From Rhodamnia argentea (taxonomy: Eukaryota; Streptophyta; Magnoliopsida; Myrtales; Myrtaceae), in contig NC_063157.1 of assembly GCF_020921035.1 (NCBI RefSeq), forward strand, positions 25,003,015-25,067,014: DNA of 64,000 nucleotides, given 5' to 3'. The notes beneath the pieces were generated by a model. It was not told the origin of the DNA. It did no database searches and worked only from the letters and a program-made list of their open reading frames with translations. The first letter of the stretch is position 1. The number at the start of each line of letters is the position of its first letter. A program made the position numbers and the translations under genes. Shown piece after piece: positions 10,931 through 31,025 of the stretch.

Positions 10931-13726
10931 ATGTCTTCAGCTCAAGATCCATTTTACATCGTGAAAGAGGAGGTTCAAGAATCTGTAAGTCTGGTTATTA
11001 TTAATGTGCAATACTTTTGGCTACTTCCTAATGGAGCTGTTATCCACCCTTAGTCAATGAATGTTTGACTAGTTCGAACTTAAGATACCCTGATATTCTT
11101 TTAGTCCCTTGCTTTCCTACATCACTTAAATCCAAAGAACCTTACACGCATAGCATAAGGAGACTTAGTGAAGTTCTTTGCAGATTTATATGGAGCTACT
11201 TGTTGAACTCGTTTTCACATAGCATAGTAGGGATTGAGACTCAGTCGGATATCCTTAGTAAGTGATGACTTGATCTTCTGTTTGGATAGATTGATAAGTT
11301 GCAATCTACTTTTCACCACTGGGAACGTGTACCTTCGGATGATGGAGAGCGTGCACATCTTACCAAGGAGCTATTGGCTAATTGTGAGAGCATTGAGTGG
11401 CAGGTACATATGCTTGTTGTTCTTCTTTTGCTGTTTGCTTTACTTGGTTGTAAAACATCTTCTCTGCTATTATTGACATTAAGCGTCATAAAAAAGGTCT
11501 AGCAAGAAAGCAAATTGGTTGTGCCTCTCTCTTTTGGGTGCATATTTTCCATTTTTTTCCTCAGTTGCGAATGGCTAAGAGCACATCTGCTTCTTTTCCT
11601 TTAATTACGTAAATTTTTCTACTACTTACGAGATAATTCTCTCTAAATGAAGGTGGATGAGTTGGACAAAACAGTTGCTGTTGCTGCAAAAGATCCTGCC
11701 CTGTATGGAATTACTGAAGTTGAGCTCGATAAACGAAGGAGGTGGACCTCCTCTGCTCGAGCTGAGGTATATTCTATAAAGCCATGTGCGATAATTCTCC
11801 AACAGGATGTAGATATGTCCAACTGGTTCCCAGTCTCTTTTGAAAATGGCCTAAAAAGCATACTAGCACGAGGACCCTAGTAAAATATACATTTTGAAAT
11901 ACTTCTTTTTTTGTTAACTAACAAAGTCTGTGGAGATCTCCTGTTCTGGGTTGGTTTTAGCTTCTGCTGCTCTCCCTAAATGCTAAGCTTCCTTACAGGT
12001 TGGAGCTGTGAAAAGGGCTGTGATAGTGGGAAAAGAGAACAACTCGAGCACTGCCAGTGCTAATGGGATGCGCCGAGAACTTTTGAGGCTTCCGGACTCC
12101 AACCACCCAAGTAGATCTGATCAATATGTTTCTCGAGATAACGACGATTTTATAGCATCAGAATCTGACAGGCAGATGCTTCTCATAAAGTATGTTCTTG
12201 TTTTCTTCGCTTCTCAAGCTCTGACAAAAAATTTATTAGGTCTGCAAGAGATCTGCTTCAGATATTTGTTGGTTTGTCTGTCAGTTTATTGAATAAAGAT
12301 CAAACCTCTTGGCATCAGATAGGTTTATTAATCAAGATAACCAGCCAAAACCTTGCAGTTTTCACATTATTGAAAATCTTTACTGCTCCATCCTTCATGG
12401 GAACTTTAATAGAGACTCTTGATAAAAATCTCTTTGTGTCATGTGGTGGAAAACAAACCTTTCCATTGGATTCTTCCAAATCTCATCCTACCGGTGATGT
12501 GCATTTGGCGACTATGCCATCATGAAATCATATCTGTTTTAGAAGTATTTGATGCCAGTGAATTTTTAGTTACTCCATCTAGCTACAGAAAAGGGAAAAA
12601 AAAAGAAAAGGAGTGTTAGTTAGTCATAATAGTGACTTAGTGAGCCGCTTGCAAACTGGGTAGATCGAATGATTTTTACAGAAGAACACTGTTAGGGGAA
12701 TACAAGGATAATACCTATGGTTGTCAGCGTCAAGATTTTCACACCTTTGAGTTGACATTTCCATTCATTACTCCTCAGCGTTTAGTAACAAGGGTAGATA
12801 TTTTTAGATCATCTCGGAGGAGCATGACATCTGTCCATCCAACCAACCACGGACTACAACATGTTGGTGTAAAAGATAATGAAATGCATGGATTTTGTCC
12901 TCTGTGATTGGTTGCGTGTATGGGTGACATAGTCCTCCCGAAACACCTAAAAGTCTCTTCTAGTATCAAACATTCTAAACTCATCTTTTTCTCTATTCGT
13001 CTGGAGGCTTGTCTTGGTGTCATGCATTCTCCTCGTGTAGTTATCTTATGTTTCGTGTTCAGTATTCCTGAAAAACAACTTCAGAAAGCTTACTTTTGTT
13101 GCACGCTGTTGTTTCTTTTCTTGCTCTCGTAGGCGGCAGGATGAGGAGTTGGATGAACTGAGTGCAAGTGTTGAGCGAATAGGAGGAATTGGGCTTACCA
13201 TACACGATGAGCTCCTTGCCCAGGTCCATCATTCTTGTACTTCACAAGAAGTGCCTCTGCTGATTCTTTCCCGCGTTTTTACAATTACAAGCAATTTTGT
13301 GTCTCGTTTTCTCGGCAGTTAGTAGATGCTTTTTTCTCTTTAAATATTGGCCAGTTTTTGTCCCTTTGATTGGTATTATACTGAGATATCCAGTCTATGG
13401 TTCTTCAGGACCGGATTATTGATGACTTGGGCAATGAAATGGAGAGTACATCGAATCGTCTCGATTTTGTCCAGGTACGATTGTTTCTGCGAGTTTGGTT
13501 CGAGTAGGAGCTTCCTTTATGGAAACCAATTTGTGCATAACATATGTGGGAATTACTGCTGGGATTGATGACTGACTATTCACTTACTTTAACCCCACAT
13601 TATTACCTTCTGCAGAAAAAAGTTGCCATGGTCATGAAGAAGGCTGGTGCAAAGGGGCAATGTATGATGATACTGTTCTTGTTACTTCTGTTCATTATAT
13701 TATTTGTTCTTGTCTTCCTCACCTGA
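10931..13726 (+). CDS. SYP61: Syntaxin of plants 61-like Qc-SNARE
   Basis: Seven coding exons: 10931-10984, 11290-11403, 11653-11766, 11999-12189, 13133-13223, 13409-13474, 13616-13726 (741 nt, 246 aa; Arabidopsis SYP61 is about the same length). The start MSSAQDPFYIVKEE is typical of the family. Residues 1-95 form the syntaxin-6 type N-terminal helical domain (IEWQVDELDKTVAVAAKDP, LDKRRRWTS). The Qc-SNARE helix spans about 152-215 with the zero-layer Gln in LLAQD (Q188), and the last 21 residues are a hydrophobic tail anchor. SYP61 acts at the trans-Golgi network/early endosome in membrane fusion and secretory cargo delivery; that role is from the family. All junctions are GT-AG and no defect is seen. 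The long 5' UTR intron could influence expression. Confidence 0.95.
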
Positions 13727-15336
13727 GGCCAAGGGACAATCGTGTCTGATGTTTATACCCCGTGGAAGGGACTTCATTTTTTTTTTAGTGAACTCTTTTG
13801 GAAGAGTTAGAGACGAAAAGAGTGGCATGTTCCGTGAAATTTTTGAGGAAAAGAGAATCTGGTATAGTGGAATTCCGTGTTAAAACTTCCAATTGTTCTT
13901 CCAGATTTGGAATGCTAAGACTAGAATTCGCTGTCGAAGTTAAGGCTTATCACATCGAATTAAGTGACGCAGAAAATTCCCTTTGGTGATCAAGGGAAAG
14001 CTCAGCATCATACCCCCTCTTCGAGGCGTAACTCGCGTCGCTTTCTGTCAACTATGAAAACCAATCAATCATCCAAAACTAGAAGGGAAAGCAGAGTAAC
14101 AAAACCTAATTATGGATGTGGTCCGAACCTTGCTTTCTTTATGAATATCCAGTGCGTGAAAACTTTTTAGCTTTTAGGTGAGGAAGACTTCCGATTCTCT
14201 TTTGACCAAGGTCAGACAGACTTTAATGAAAAGTTCTAACGACGTCCGATTTCGTGAGAGACAATCTTAGCACTTTGACATATCACGGTTCTACGGAGGT
14301 CTCATGTCGGAGCCAATTAGTGTCTTAATCTTTGAAGTTGGTCCCTGATTTTGTTTGGGACACTGCAATGGAGGATTGTGCTTAGCTCGAAGCCACAGTG
14401 GGGAGCCGATTTGAACAGCTTCGAACGCGACCAGAAAAGCTAATGTCTCTTTTTGTGCCTTTCTCAATCATTTTAAGAGCAAGTATAATGCTCATTGCTC
14501 ATGTCTGTACCTGAGCATGTCCTTAAAAAGCTTAACAAAAAGTACAAAGTTTTGCTTTCATAAGTCTTTTCTGGCATTTTTCTCCTATCAGAGAAATGAA
14601 AAATAATATGATAGGAATTGAGGGGGCTTGGGGGTCGGTTTCGGACCGATATAAAATTATTTTTGAGGTTCACAGCTCATTTCGCCAAACAATCCTCAAA
14701 TTGTAATGATCTTTGGATATTTGGTAAGCACGGCATTACACGCTAACAGAAAAGCTAATGTCTCTTTTTGGGTCTTTCCCTATCATTTTAAGAGCAAGTA
14801 TACTACTTATCTCATCCAAGTCAAAGTTGGGATCAACTTTACGTGTCAGACACCACCAACAGAGAGGGATTGACTCGTTTCTGTCTGCTACATTATCCTG
14901 TCTTGACCCAAATGCACCAGCTTTGAAATTTCCTCTTCCCTATAATGAACGCATAAGGTTGTCATGATCATTAATAGTTCCTGTGTTCACACGTACAGAG
15001 AGAGGGAGGGAGGAGAGTGGGGCTGGTCAGCCTCTTGGTCTTGGTCTTATCTCCTGCCAACGCAGTAAGATCAAAAGCGGGACCAAAGCAAGTACCGATT
15101 TTGCAGTAGTTACAGTGAGCAAAAAGAATATTCTAATTCATGGGAAAATTCCATGTTGACTACCTGTTACCGAAGCTCCTCCAAATTCACACTGACCTTC
15201 TCTGAAATGGGGCACATTTAGCAGAGCCTTCTTGAAGTCTGGAATAAATCTATCTTGATACTTTTTTGGCTTCGCTGACAATTTTTTCAAGTGGGTCTCG
15301 AGCCATCTGCCAAGAAAAGAGCCTCGAGTACTGCAT
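13727..15336. other. Spacer between SYP61 and the kinase gene
   Basis: No gene seen. A short imperfect direct repeat (GCTAATGTCTCTTTTTG ... CATTTTAAGAGCAAGTAT) occurs at about 14440 and again at about 14754. A purine-rich GAGAGAGGGAGGGAGGAGAG tract at about 14999-15018 lies roughly 330 bp before the kinase ATG and could be part of its promoter. Confidence 0.4.
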
Positions 15337-18300
15337 ATGGGAAATTGCTGGAGGAAACCTGCAAAGTGTGCGCATGCATCATCCAACAAGTTCTCGGGTC
15401 AGCCTCCTCCTCTTCCTTCTCTGATTCTTTCTCTGGAAATGCATTCCATCGGGATGTGATTCCTTTCTCGTTGGGCTGTGTTGCGCTGGATCAATTATTG
15501 AATGGCGAATTTTTTCCGTTGACTTTTGGCAAGAAACTAGGCTGTTCTTGTTCAGTGTTTCTCATATTGTGATTGATCATGTTTCTTCCTCTGTTCTTAA
15601 CTTCCCTGCTTCATCTTTCTTGTACTTGTAGTTCTCTGAAGTTGAGCTTTACCGTTTACGATGTTCGCTTGATTTCCTCCCAGAATTTGATCAGCTGAAA
15701 CAGAGTAGCAAGGTTTCAATTGGAAAGTCCTAAATATGTGCATAAGATGTGCATTTTCTCTGCATCTGCCAGTGAATCACTTGCATGTCCTGTTTCTTCT
15801 GCTTCCCTTCCTTTTTAGTGTTCACTTTATCCTGGCTGATGTAGAGAACATTTACCATAGCTCGCTTTGTGCCACCTCTCATCCAGAACGTGCGAATTAT
15901 CATCCCGGTTCGGAGTCTGCCCCTCGTCGCGAGGGGCCGACTTCTGCGAATCCAGAAAAATCTCCTGTTGCATCGGGAGTCGTTTTGTCTGCCCCTATCA
16001 ATCTGAAGTCTTTCAGCTTCAGCGATTTAAAGAATGCCACCAAGAACTTCCGGTCAGAGAGTCTAATCGGGGAGGGAGGTTTCGGGTTCGTCTTCAAGGG
16101 ATGGATCGATGAGAGCACATTAGTCCCCACTAAACCAGGAATCGGGATTGTGGTGGCCATCAAGAAACTCAAGCCAGAGAGCTTCCAAGGCCATAAGGAG
16201 TGGCTTGTATGTATTCCACATTTTGCAAATTTGTTTCAAGATTTCTTTTTGTTGCTTTCATGTTTTGTTATGCTATTTAGTAAATTTTGACATCCAACTT
16301 GGCAGGCCGAGGTCAACTACTTAGGTCAGCTTCATCATGAAAATCTCGTAAAACTCATTGGGTATTGTTCAGAGTCAGACAATAGACTTCTAGTTTATGA
16401 ATGCATGCCAAAGGGGAGTTTGGAGAACCATTTGTTCAGAAGTAAGTTCTTTTCCATCAGCTAGCATTTACCGTATGCTGGTTCGCACATTGCACTGTTT
16501 TTCATGATCAAAGATTCCTGAATATTTCATTAATGTAGAAGGCAAAATCCACGAAAATGTCACTACCATTAGTTCTCTCAGATAGTATGATCCATGTGGT
16601 CAAGTCGTGAGAGTTGGCCATGCCCATGGGAGTCAGCAGCCAAAAGAGCTAGAATATATATATATATGAGTTTGTTGTGCTTAGCGAGAAAGAAACAAGC
16701 TTTTAATTACATGTACATATTTCAAAGAAAGGGAAAAAAATCTGTGACCAGCTGTTCAGTTATGAACTCGTGCATGACAGTTGTAGTTTGTATTATTGTT
16801 CGTTGTCTCCTGAGAAGGGGATTGGGGTGCTTAGCAAGGTGAGTTGGAAGGTAATACTGCAAAATAGTCCTATTAGTCTTCCCAACGAGCCTGGATAATT
16901 AGCTCATTAGTGTGATCAAGTATGTTGATACTATTATCCAAATGTTGCATTCTGTCATTTGTCTCGTGGCTGCGTTGAGAAAACTTGTTGGAGGAGCGGC
17001 AATTGAGGAGGGTTTATAGAAGTGATTCCACCAATTGATGACATTATCTGATGCATGTGGCTCACAGCAGTTTGTATCCCTCAGTGGGTATTATTGAGCT
17101 GAATGTTCGGATAACCTATGTTGTGCAACAGCATTTGACGGCATCACTCTGCCCCAAATTAATTTCTTCTGTTGGTTTAAATGAAAAGCCTGCTTTTACA
17201 AAGTTCAGTTCCTGTGGTAGTGCGTCCTGCGCTTGAAGCATAGTTTCTCACGGGGTTGCCTTTTGTTTTAGTGCAGAAGGTGTTCAACCTATGGCTTGGT
17301 CTACGCGGATGAATATTGCGATTGGTGTTGCCCGCGGACTGTCCTTCTTGCATAGTTTAGACGCAAATGTAATTTTCCGTGACTTGAAGGCGTCAAACAT
17401 TCTGCTTGACTCGGTATGCTTCATTAGTGAAATTTTGATTTGCTCTACTGTAGACCTGTGATATGGATTTGACATTTCATGCAGTACTTGAGTAGCTCCA
17501 TGTATGCAGGATTTCAATCCAAAACTTTCAGATTTTGGCTTGGCAAGGGATGGCCCTAGTGGAGATGAAACCCATGTTTCCACCCGAGTGGTGGGAACTC
17601 AGGGTTATGCAGCACCTGAATATGTTGCGACAGGTCAAAATCTTTTTTCCGTGAGATATGTGATTTGTGATCTTATCATCGAAGTGTTGTTGAGCAACTG
17701 ACCACACCCTTTGAATTTGTCATATTAGTAGCTGACTTTCGTCATTCTTTTCTCTTGTATAATACGCTTCAAATCTCCACTATTCTGCATACTTAAATAT
17801 CAGTTCATCCATTTTGAGAGATCCATCTGATGTCAAAAGCCAATCTATCTCAGTTGCATAAGACCGTCGATATGGCCTTCTTACAGACAATTGTCAAACA
17901 TTATACAGAACACATATATTTCGAGGTTCCTTTGTTGCCTCCAAGTGAAATAAGAAACCAAGGCAAAACAATCTGTCGACCATTATATACTTCAATTTCT
18001 GGAGAGGCATCTTTACTCCTCGGTCCATGATTACTCAAATTCTTCATTCTGCTGACCACAATTGCTCAATTCTCTTATGTAACCTCGTGCATGTGACTTT
18101 CTTCTGTTATGTCAAGATGAAAAGCAGATGCATGAAAAGCTGTGAGCTGTTATCTCTGCTAACCGATTGTAAATTACAGGTCACTTAACCCCAAAGAGCG
18201 ACGTTTACAGCTTCGGGGTTGTCTTGCTAGAGTTGCTAACAGGAAGGCGGGCGATGGATGATGAGAGGGGTGGGTTTGTGGACGAGACTCTCGTGGAGTG

Positions 18301-18517
18301 GGCGAAGCCGTTTCTAAATGACACGAGACGAGTGTTGAGAATCATGGACATGAGGTTGGGAGGTCAATACTTCAAGAAGGAAGCTCAAGGCGCGGCCGCT
18401 CTTGCACTGCAATGCCTCCATACAGATCCCAAGAATAGACCGCCCATGACCGAAGTCCTATCCTTGTTAGAGCAACTCCAGACAACGAAGCAGCCACCGA
18501 GGCAACCGGCGAGATAG
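15337..18517 (+). CDS. Receptor-like cytoplasmic kinase, RLCK-VII/PBL family
   Basis: Six exons: 15337-15397, 15845-16206, 16306-16441, 17277-17413, 17510-17633, 18180-18517 (1158 nt, 385 aa). Exon 1 encodes [16 protein letters not shown]: Gly2 for N-myristoylation and Cys4 for possible palmitoylation, implying plasma-membrane anchoring. The Ser/Thr kinase domain runs from about 79 to 370: Gly loop GEGGFG (96-101), Lys127 in VAIKK, catalytic FRDLKASN with Asp222 (an RD kinase), DFG at 240-242, and activation loop [16 protein letters not shown]. This matches the APK1/NAK/PBL clade, which relays immune and growth signals from receptor kinases; the upstream receptor here is unknown. Exon 1 is inferred from the motif, phase match and total length; its donor (CGG|GTCAGC) is weak. 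Exons 2-6 are secure. Confidence 0.88.
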
Positions 18518-19647
18518 ATCTTCGCGGGACTACAAAGCATCATACACAGACGCATTATGACTATTAAGATGATCTTACTCTAGTGTATGATTCCTATGTA
18601 TAAATGAATTCATATTCTGCTATGTCAGTATGCAAAAGCTGTTTCATCAACAAAGGAGTGAAAAGCTACAAACTTTCACATGCCACGAAGCAGATAAAAG
18701 TTGAAACGCAACTTCAAAAGTTAGTTACAATGGTGGTTTATGACTTGACCCACCATCTTTTGTGGTCTAAGTACAGTACCAAAGTCGGGGTCTCCCAAGT
18801 CTTGTTTAGATTGTTCCAATTTCTTTTGTCCTTTCTGTTTCAAAATCAAAAAGATATTATACAAATCTTCAAGTTCCATCACAGAACATGCAAGTTAAAA
18901 CGATGCTGTTCTTAACAAGCTTTTGAGAAAATTATGGTCTCTGCTGCTGACATGTCCTGCTCCCCTGAAATTCTTTCAACTGTCAAGGTGTCCTTCTCAT
19001 GTTCCTTGCAAATCCAATCTGCTGACATCTTTGCATGATTAGGAAATACCTATTTCTTGGATTGGATTCACAAATTGTTTTTGGAAGCTTAGTTCCATGA
19101 CTGCACTTCCCCTTGGAGAGATATGGATACTGGAACATTAAAGCGCTTATTTAATGATTATGAGATGTCTAAGTGACATGCTGCTAGTTATTTATTGCGG
19201 CCAAGCTTTTTTCACATCAATTTGGAATATTTTGCACAGATTTTTGTGTTGCTATGAGTGCCAACCAACTTCCTGTATGGTTGGCTGTGACTAGCCGGAA
19301 TGGTATCCACTGACATACAAGGCGGACCAGACGAATTGGCATTATTTGCATGGAACCAATAAGAGTCGTACGCATAAATTCGAAGTACTCCAAGCTTATG
19401 GCCAAAGAGTTCCAACAAATCGTGGCCTACTTTTTGACAAGAAGAACATTAAACCTCCAACACAACGGGGACAAGTGAATCTTTGTCAAGCGTTCACTGC
19501 CAAAAACTCCTCCCCCCGGAGATGAGAAACGTAGCAAATATAAGTGTGGCAACATAGGCCTGTATACTATTCGAGAGAGACCCAGATAGGGAACTTGCCC
19601 TGCATGCGTGAGAGGACAACACGAGCGCCATCATTTAGTGGAAGGAA
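18518..19647. other. Spacer, promoter side of beta-glucosidase copy 1
   Basis: No gene seen. A TATA-like AAATATAAG at 19536-19544 lies about 105 bp before the glucosidase ATG and is the best core-promoter candidate in the interval; this is tentative. Confidence 0.35.
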
Positions 19648-23431
<3,784 letters not shown>

Positions 23432-24009
23432 TATAATCTTTTGTTACACATGACCAGCCAAATCAGTTTATACATAATTGCTGAAGGAGAAATTTGCTCT
23501 TTCATGAAGTTTTCTACCTTATACAGAACGTCATATTCTTCTTATGCACTTATCAGCACGTCTACATTCCTGATTGTATCTACTATACAACTTTGGCAGG
23601 TATTTAGTAGTTCAATTCAATAAAAAGTATCGAGAAGAAGAAACTAGTCGTTATAGATAGCAAATCCATCTTTCATCCTTTTCAGCTGTCTTCATCAAGC
23701 ACGAAATCATATTGACTCAGACATCCATCCGGACTGAACCGACTGTACTAAAGACGGTGAGATGCCATTAAATTTCCCAGTTTGGCTTCTCAAACCGACA
23801 ATTCGACCTTAAAAATAAGAAATTATTCATCATGATGCACGACACAAATTCCGAAAGAGTAAATCACAATTAGACTCCTTTCTGTACTGCAATGTGCACA
23901 AACAAGAAGGCAAAAAACTACACAGTATCGACAGAGAGTCTTTATTTTCCCGAATCTGTATATCTGCAATCCGGGCCATCCCGCACATCGATTTGAGTGC
24001 CGAACGGGC
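23432..24009. other. 3' flank and spacer of glucosidase copy 1
   Basis: Probable 3' UTR and AT-rich spacer. Nothing else is recognisable before the minus-strand gene remnant. Confidence 0.4.
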
Positions 24010-24420
24010 TCAAACTCGAGATGCAATCTCAGCATGTTCTCTAAAGCGTTCACCTTTCTGCAGCTTAGCGGGAATGTTGCTAAGAACAAAATTCAGGCCA
24101 AAAATATCCTGAGCACTATCATCAGTGTCTAGCAGAAAATCAATGGTTTGTAGCACAAGTTTCCTATGAGGGTCTTCAGCAAATAGAACTCCAACTGCAA
24201 TTTGCCTATTCCTTAATCGATCAAGATGCTTTTCACCAACAGGGCAATTTGTAGTTTCTTGAATGCAAGCCTTGTGGTCTCCTCTATTTAAAGGAACTTA
24301 TTGGTATGTCTTTTAGGAAAAGAAGCATCCTAAATTTTCAAACATGTTCTTGACAGAGTTTGTTGCTAGTTGCAAATTGCAATCAGCACATCCCAATGAA
24401 TAATGGTTTACATCTGCTTA
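24010..24420 (-). pseudogene. Decayed C-terminal remnant of an unidentified gene
   Basis: Read on the minus strand, a long codon-like stretch ends at TGA (24010-24012). The last 95 or so residues are open from 24297, with no start Met: it includes GEKHLDRLRNRQIAVGVLFA, EDPHRKLVLQTIDFLLDTDD, IFGLNFVLSNIPAKLQKGER and FREHAEIASRV. Further upstream in the same frame, LATNSVKNMFENLGCFFS is followed by two in-frame stops. The amphipathic, Leu-rich, charge-balanced composition looks like real protein, not chance. I do not recognise the family. The stops and lack of a start suggest a pseudogene or a stranded terminal exon left in the tandem array. A plus-strand frame here (23894-24112) is its shadow. 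Confidence 0.5.
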
Positions 24421-24470
24421 TATTTACTAAAGATTAGGGCTAGAAGAATGTTCCCTTTTGTACTCGTCAA

Positions 24471-24945
24471 TAACACTTCCCCTTGTCTCTGTATTTGCCA
24501 TTTGGCGGACGCACGATATAGTTTTGCCACGTGACCCATGTTCGACCGGTTCCCTTAATCATATGATGTAGTCGAAAATTGTCTCGTGATATCAAATATC
24601 GTGGAAAAACACATAGCTGTATAAAGAGTTATTTTTAATATTTTAGTAAAGTTACTGTCGAGTTATTCATGTCATTTTGAGGAATACGGACACCATAAAT
24701 GTCATAACTTTCATATAACGCTCACATAACCCTTCACTTTGTCTATTTATTTGTCATGTGGCAGACACGAGATGTAATTTTGGCCATGCGACCCAACCAA
24801 TAACTTTAATCATATAATATTGTCGAAAACCGTCTCGTAGTATCAAATATCGTGGGAAAATATATAGCTATGTAAAGAGTTAATTTTTAATATTTTAGTA
24901 AGGCTATTGTCGAGTTATCCGTGTCATTTTGATATCTTAAAATTG
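24471..24945. repeat. Direct repeat pair, about 250-bp period
   Basis: Two diverged copies (about 24471-24690 and 24720-24945) share CTTTGTCT/CTTGTCT...TTTG(C/T)CAT, CACG(A)...TAGTCGAAAA/TTGTCGAAAA, GTCTCGT, ATATCAAATATCGTGG, ATATAGCT, AAGAGTTA, TTTTTAATATTTTAGTAA and TGTCGAGTTAT. The period, measured from GTCTCGT, is about 251 bp. No coding role is seen. Confidence 0.7.
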
Positions 24946-25027
24946 AAAGCGTCAAAACTGTCGAATCATGTTGGATTCCAAGCTAAACGGCGCTCATGTC
25001 TGCTTATAATGCTCAAGTTTACTTACG

Positions 25028-25495
25028 TAATAATCTCACACCCTCTTTGAATAATATGCATGACGTTGCTTCAACAAGAGCCGTGGATTCGCCTCCGGGG
25101 CTTGCCCGATTCCATTATGGACGGTTGTGATTTCGCCGAGGAGTTCCGTGCAGTCCAAACCGAAACAGATGGACGGCGAAATTGTGGACACATATCTATA
25201 TGCAAGGAGCCAATGAAAGTAATGCGCAAAAGCTTGATAGAGCAAGAAAGCCAAGAAACTTCAGATTAACAACAAGTCTCTCTGTCTCTGTCCCGCAATT
25301 CGAATCCGTCACTTCTCTTTTCGACCTCTACTTTTTTTGGTAAATTCCTTTCCTTTCCTGCACAACAACCCGAAATATCCAAAAGATAAAAAAGCAAATG
25401 AAAATAATAGATGTTATGACCCAGAGAAGATAGACGTGCTTGTGGTAATGTGCGACTGCAATCTGTGAAGGAGACCCAGATAGAGGACAGAGAAG
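25028..25495 (+). promoter_or_regulatory. Upstream region of glucosidase copy 2, duplicated upstream of copy 3
   Basis: Blocks here recur upstream of copy 3 (30036-31025): CTTTGAATAA, AAGAGCCGTGGAT, GGACGG(T/C)TGTGATTT, AGTCCAAAC(C/A)GAAA, GGAGCCAA, ATCCGTCACTTCTCTT, and the leader GAAGGAG(A/G)CCC. It was therefore duplicated together with the gene. Which parts bind regulators cannot be told from sequence alone. Confidence 0.55.
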
Positions 25496-29629
<4,134 letters not shown>

Positions 29630-30259
29630 AACAGAATTCCCGGTTCCTTGAGGCGCAAGTCATCTTCTTGGGTAGCTTCCCTCACTATCAAGGTTCAGCT
29701 CAGCGCCGTCTCCACAGAGTCAAGGGATCTGCGAACGTGCTCTCTTTTGTCCAGTATTTTCCTCATCTGTACCTCGACTTGTCGCCGAGTGTGATTGTAG
29801 GCGATCTCTTTGAATTTCGCGATTCTAAAAGTCGGTCTTAGCATATGGAAAATAGATAAACGTACATGAAAAGAAATGCTTTGCAATGTTTGAGTAGGAC
29901 CGTAGAGTGGTTTCGTATCGTTACATTCGTGTTGTTTTGCATTTATATCGATATCCAGAATTGGAATGGGTCCAAACTGTATTAAGATTCCAAGTTTGTT
30001 GTTCTCATGCCTTATCGCGCTTAAATTTATTCACACAATCTCACGCCCCCTTTGAATAAGATTGTCTTGTGGTTCTAGGGAAGTTCCTATCGTTCCCCCA
30101 CACAAGAGCCGTGGATGAGGCCTTGGGGCTCGCCAACTCCTTTATGGACGGCTGTGATTTGGCCGAAGAATTCCCTACAGTCCAAACAGAAAGAGACAGG
30201 CCAAAAATGACCGGGCATTTTCCTCGGCTGTGATAGAGAAAGGAAACGTGGCAACATTA
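29630..30259. other. Spacer between glucosidase copies 2 and 3
   Basis: 3' flank of copy 2, then the start of the duplicated upstream block of copy 3 from about 30036. No additional gene is seen. Confidence 0.45.
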
Positions 30260-30632
30260 TTAAGGAAAAATTTCAAATGAAAGCCTGAAATGTCTTTATT
30301 TTCTATAATAAAGGCTTAAATTGACCTTTATTTTAAATAAGGGCTTGAAGTGCCATCATTATTTGAAAGAAGGGTGTGAATAAGGACATTCTCGTCATTT
30401 ATTTTTTATTTGTCTTTTATTTTCTTTGTTACCGCCGGCGAGAGCTTGACGACCCTCGATTGTGGCCGACCAAGGCGACTTGCCAGTCTTCCACTTGTGA
30501 AAAGAAGAAAAAAAGAGAATATAAATAAAGTAAATGACGAAAATGTCATTGATCCGGTCATTCTTTAAAATAATAAGGGAATTTCAAGTCATTTTTTGAA
30601 AAAATAAAGCTATTTCGGGCCAATTTTGCCAT
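30260..30632. mobile_element. Foldback/MITE-like insertion in the upstream region of copy 3
   Basis: Copy 2 lacks this block: its upstream sequence runs from AGTCCAAAC..GAAACAG to GGAGCCAA with only about 55 bp between, whereas copy 3 has about 440 bp. The block is an imperfect inverted repeat: GCCTGAAATGTCTTTATTTT on the left pairs with the reverse complement of AAAATAAAGCTATTTCGGGC on the right, and TTCTCGTCATTTATTTT pairs with the reverse complement of AAATGACGAAAAT. A GC-rich core (about 30430-30490) lies between the arms. It has no coding capacity. Confidence 0.6.
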
Positions 30633-31025
30633 TGTCTAATGCATATGCATGGAGCCAACGACAGTAACGCGCAAGAATTCCTAGACACGAGGCTCGATAG
30701 AGCGACAAAGACGTCCAAGTCAAACGGGAGGACCTTCGACGAAAAAGACCAAGAAAACTCCAGGGCAATAGTGACAAGTATCTCTCCCTGTCCTGCAATT
30801 CAAATCCGTCACTTCTCTTCTCGATCTTTGCTTTTTGGCAATTGCCTTTTCCCGCACAGCAGAACAAAAATCTCCCTAAAAAGAGAAAAAAAAAAATGAA
30901 AAGGAGAGGGGAATGATAGATGTTATAACCAGACAAGAGAGGCACCGCGGACGTGATACATGCGCCCCCTGGTGCTGCGTGACTGTCATCTGTGAAGGAG
31001 GCCCGGATACAGGACAGAGAAGAAG

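Noticed and set aside
15736..15844. ATG 15736 as start of the RLCK
   Set aside because: It would add a hydrophobic N-terminus atypical for RLCK-VII. The MGNC exon at 15337 joins in phase at an acceptor at 15844/15845 and gives the normal family length.
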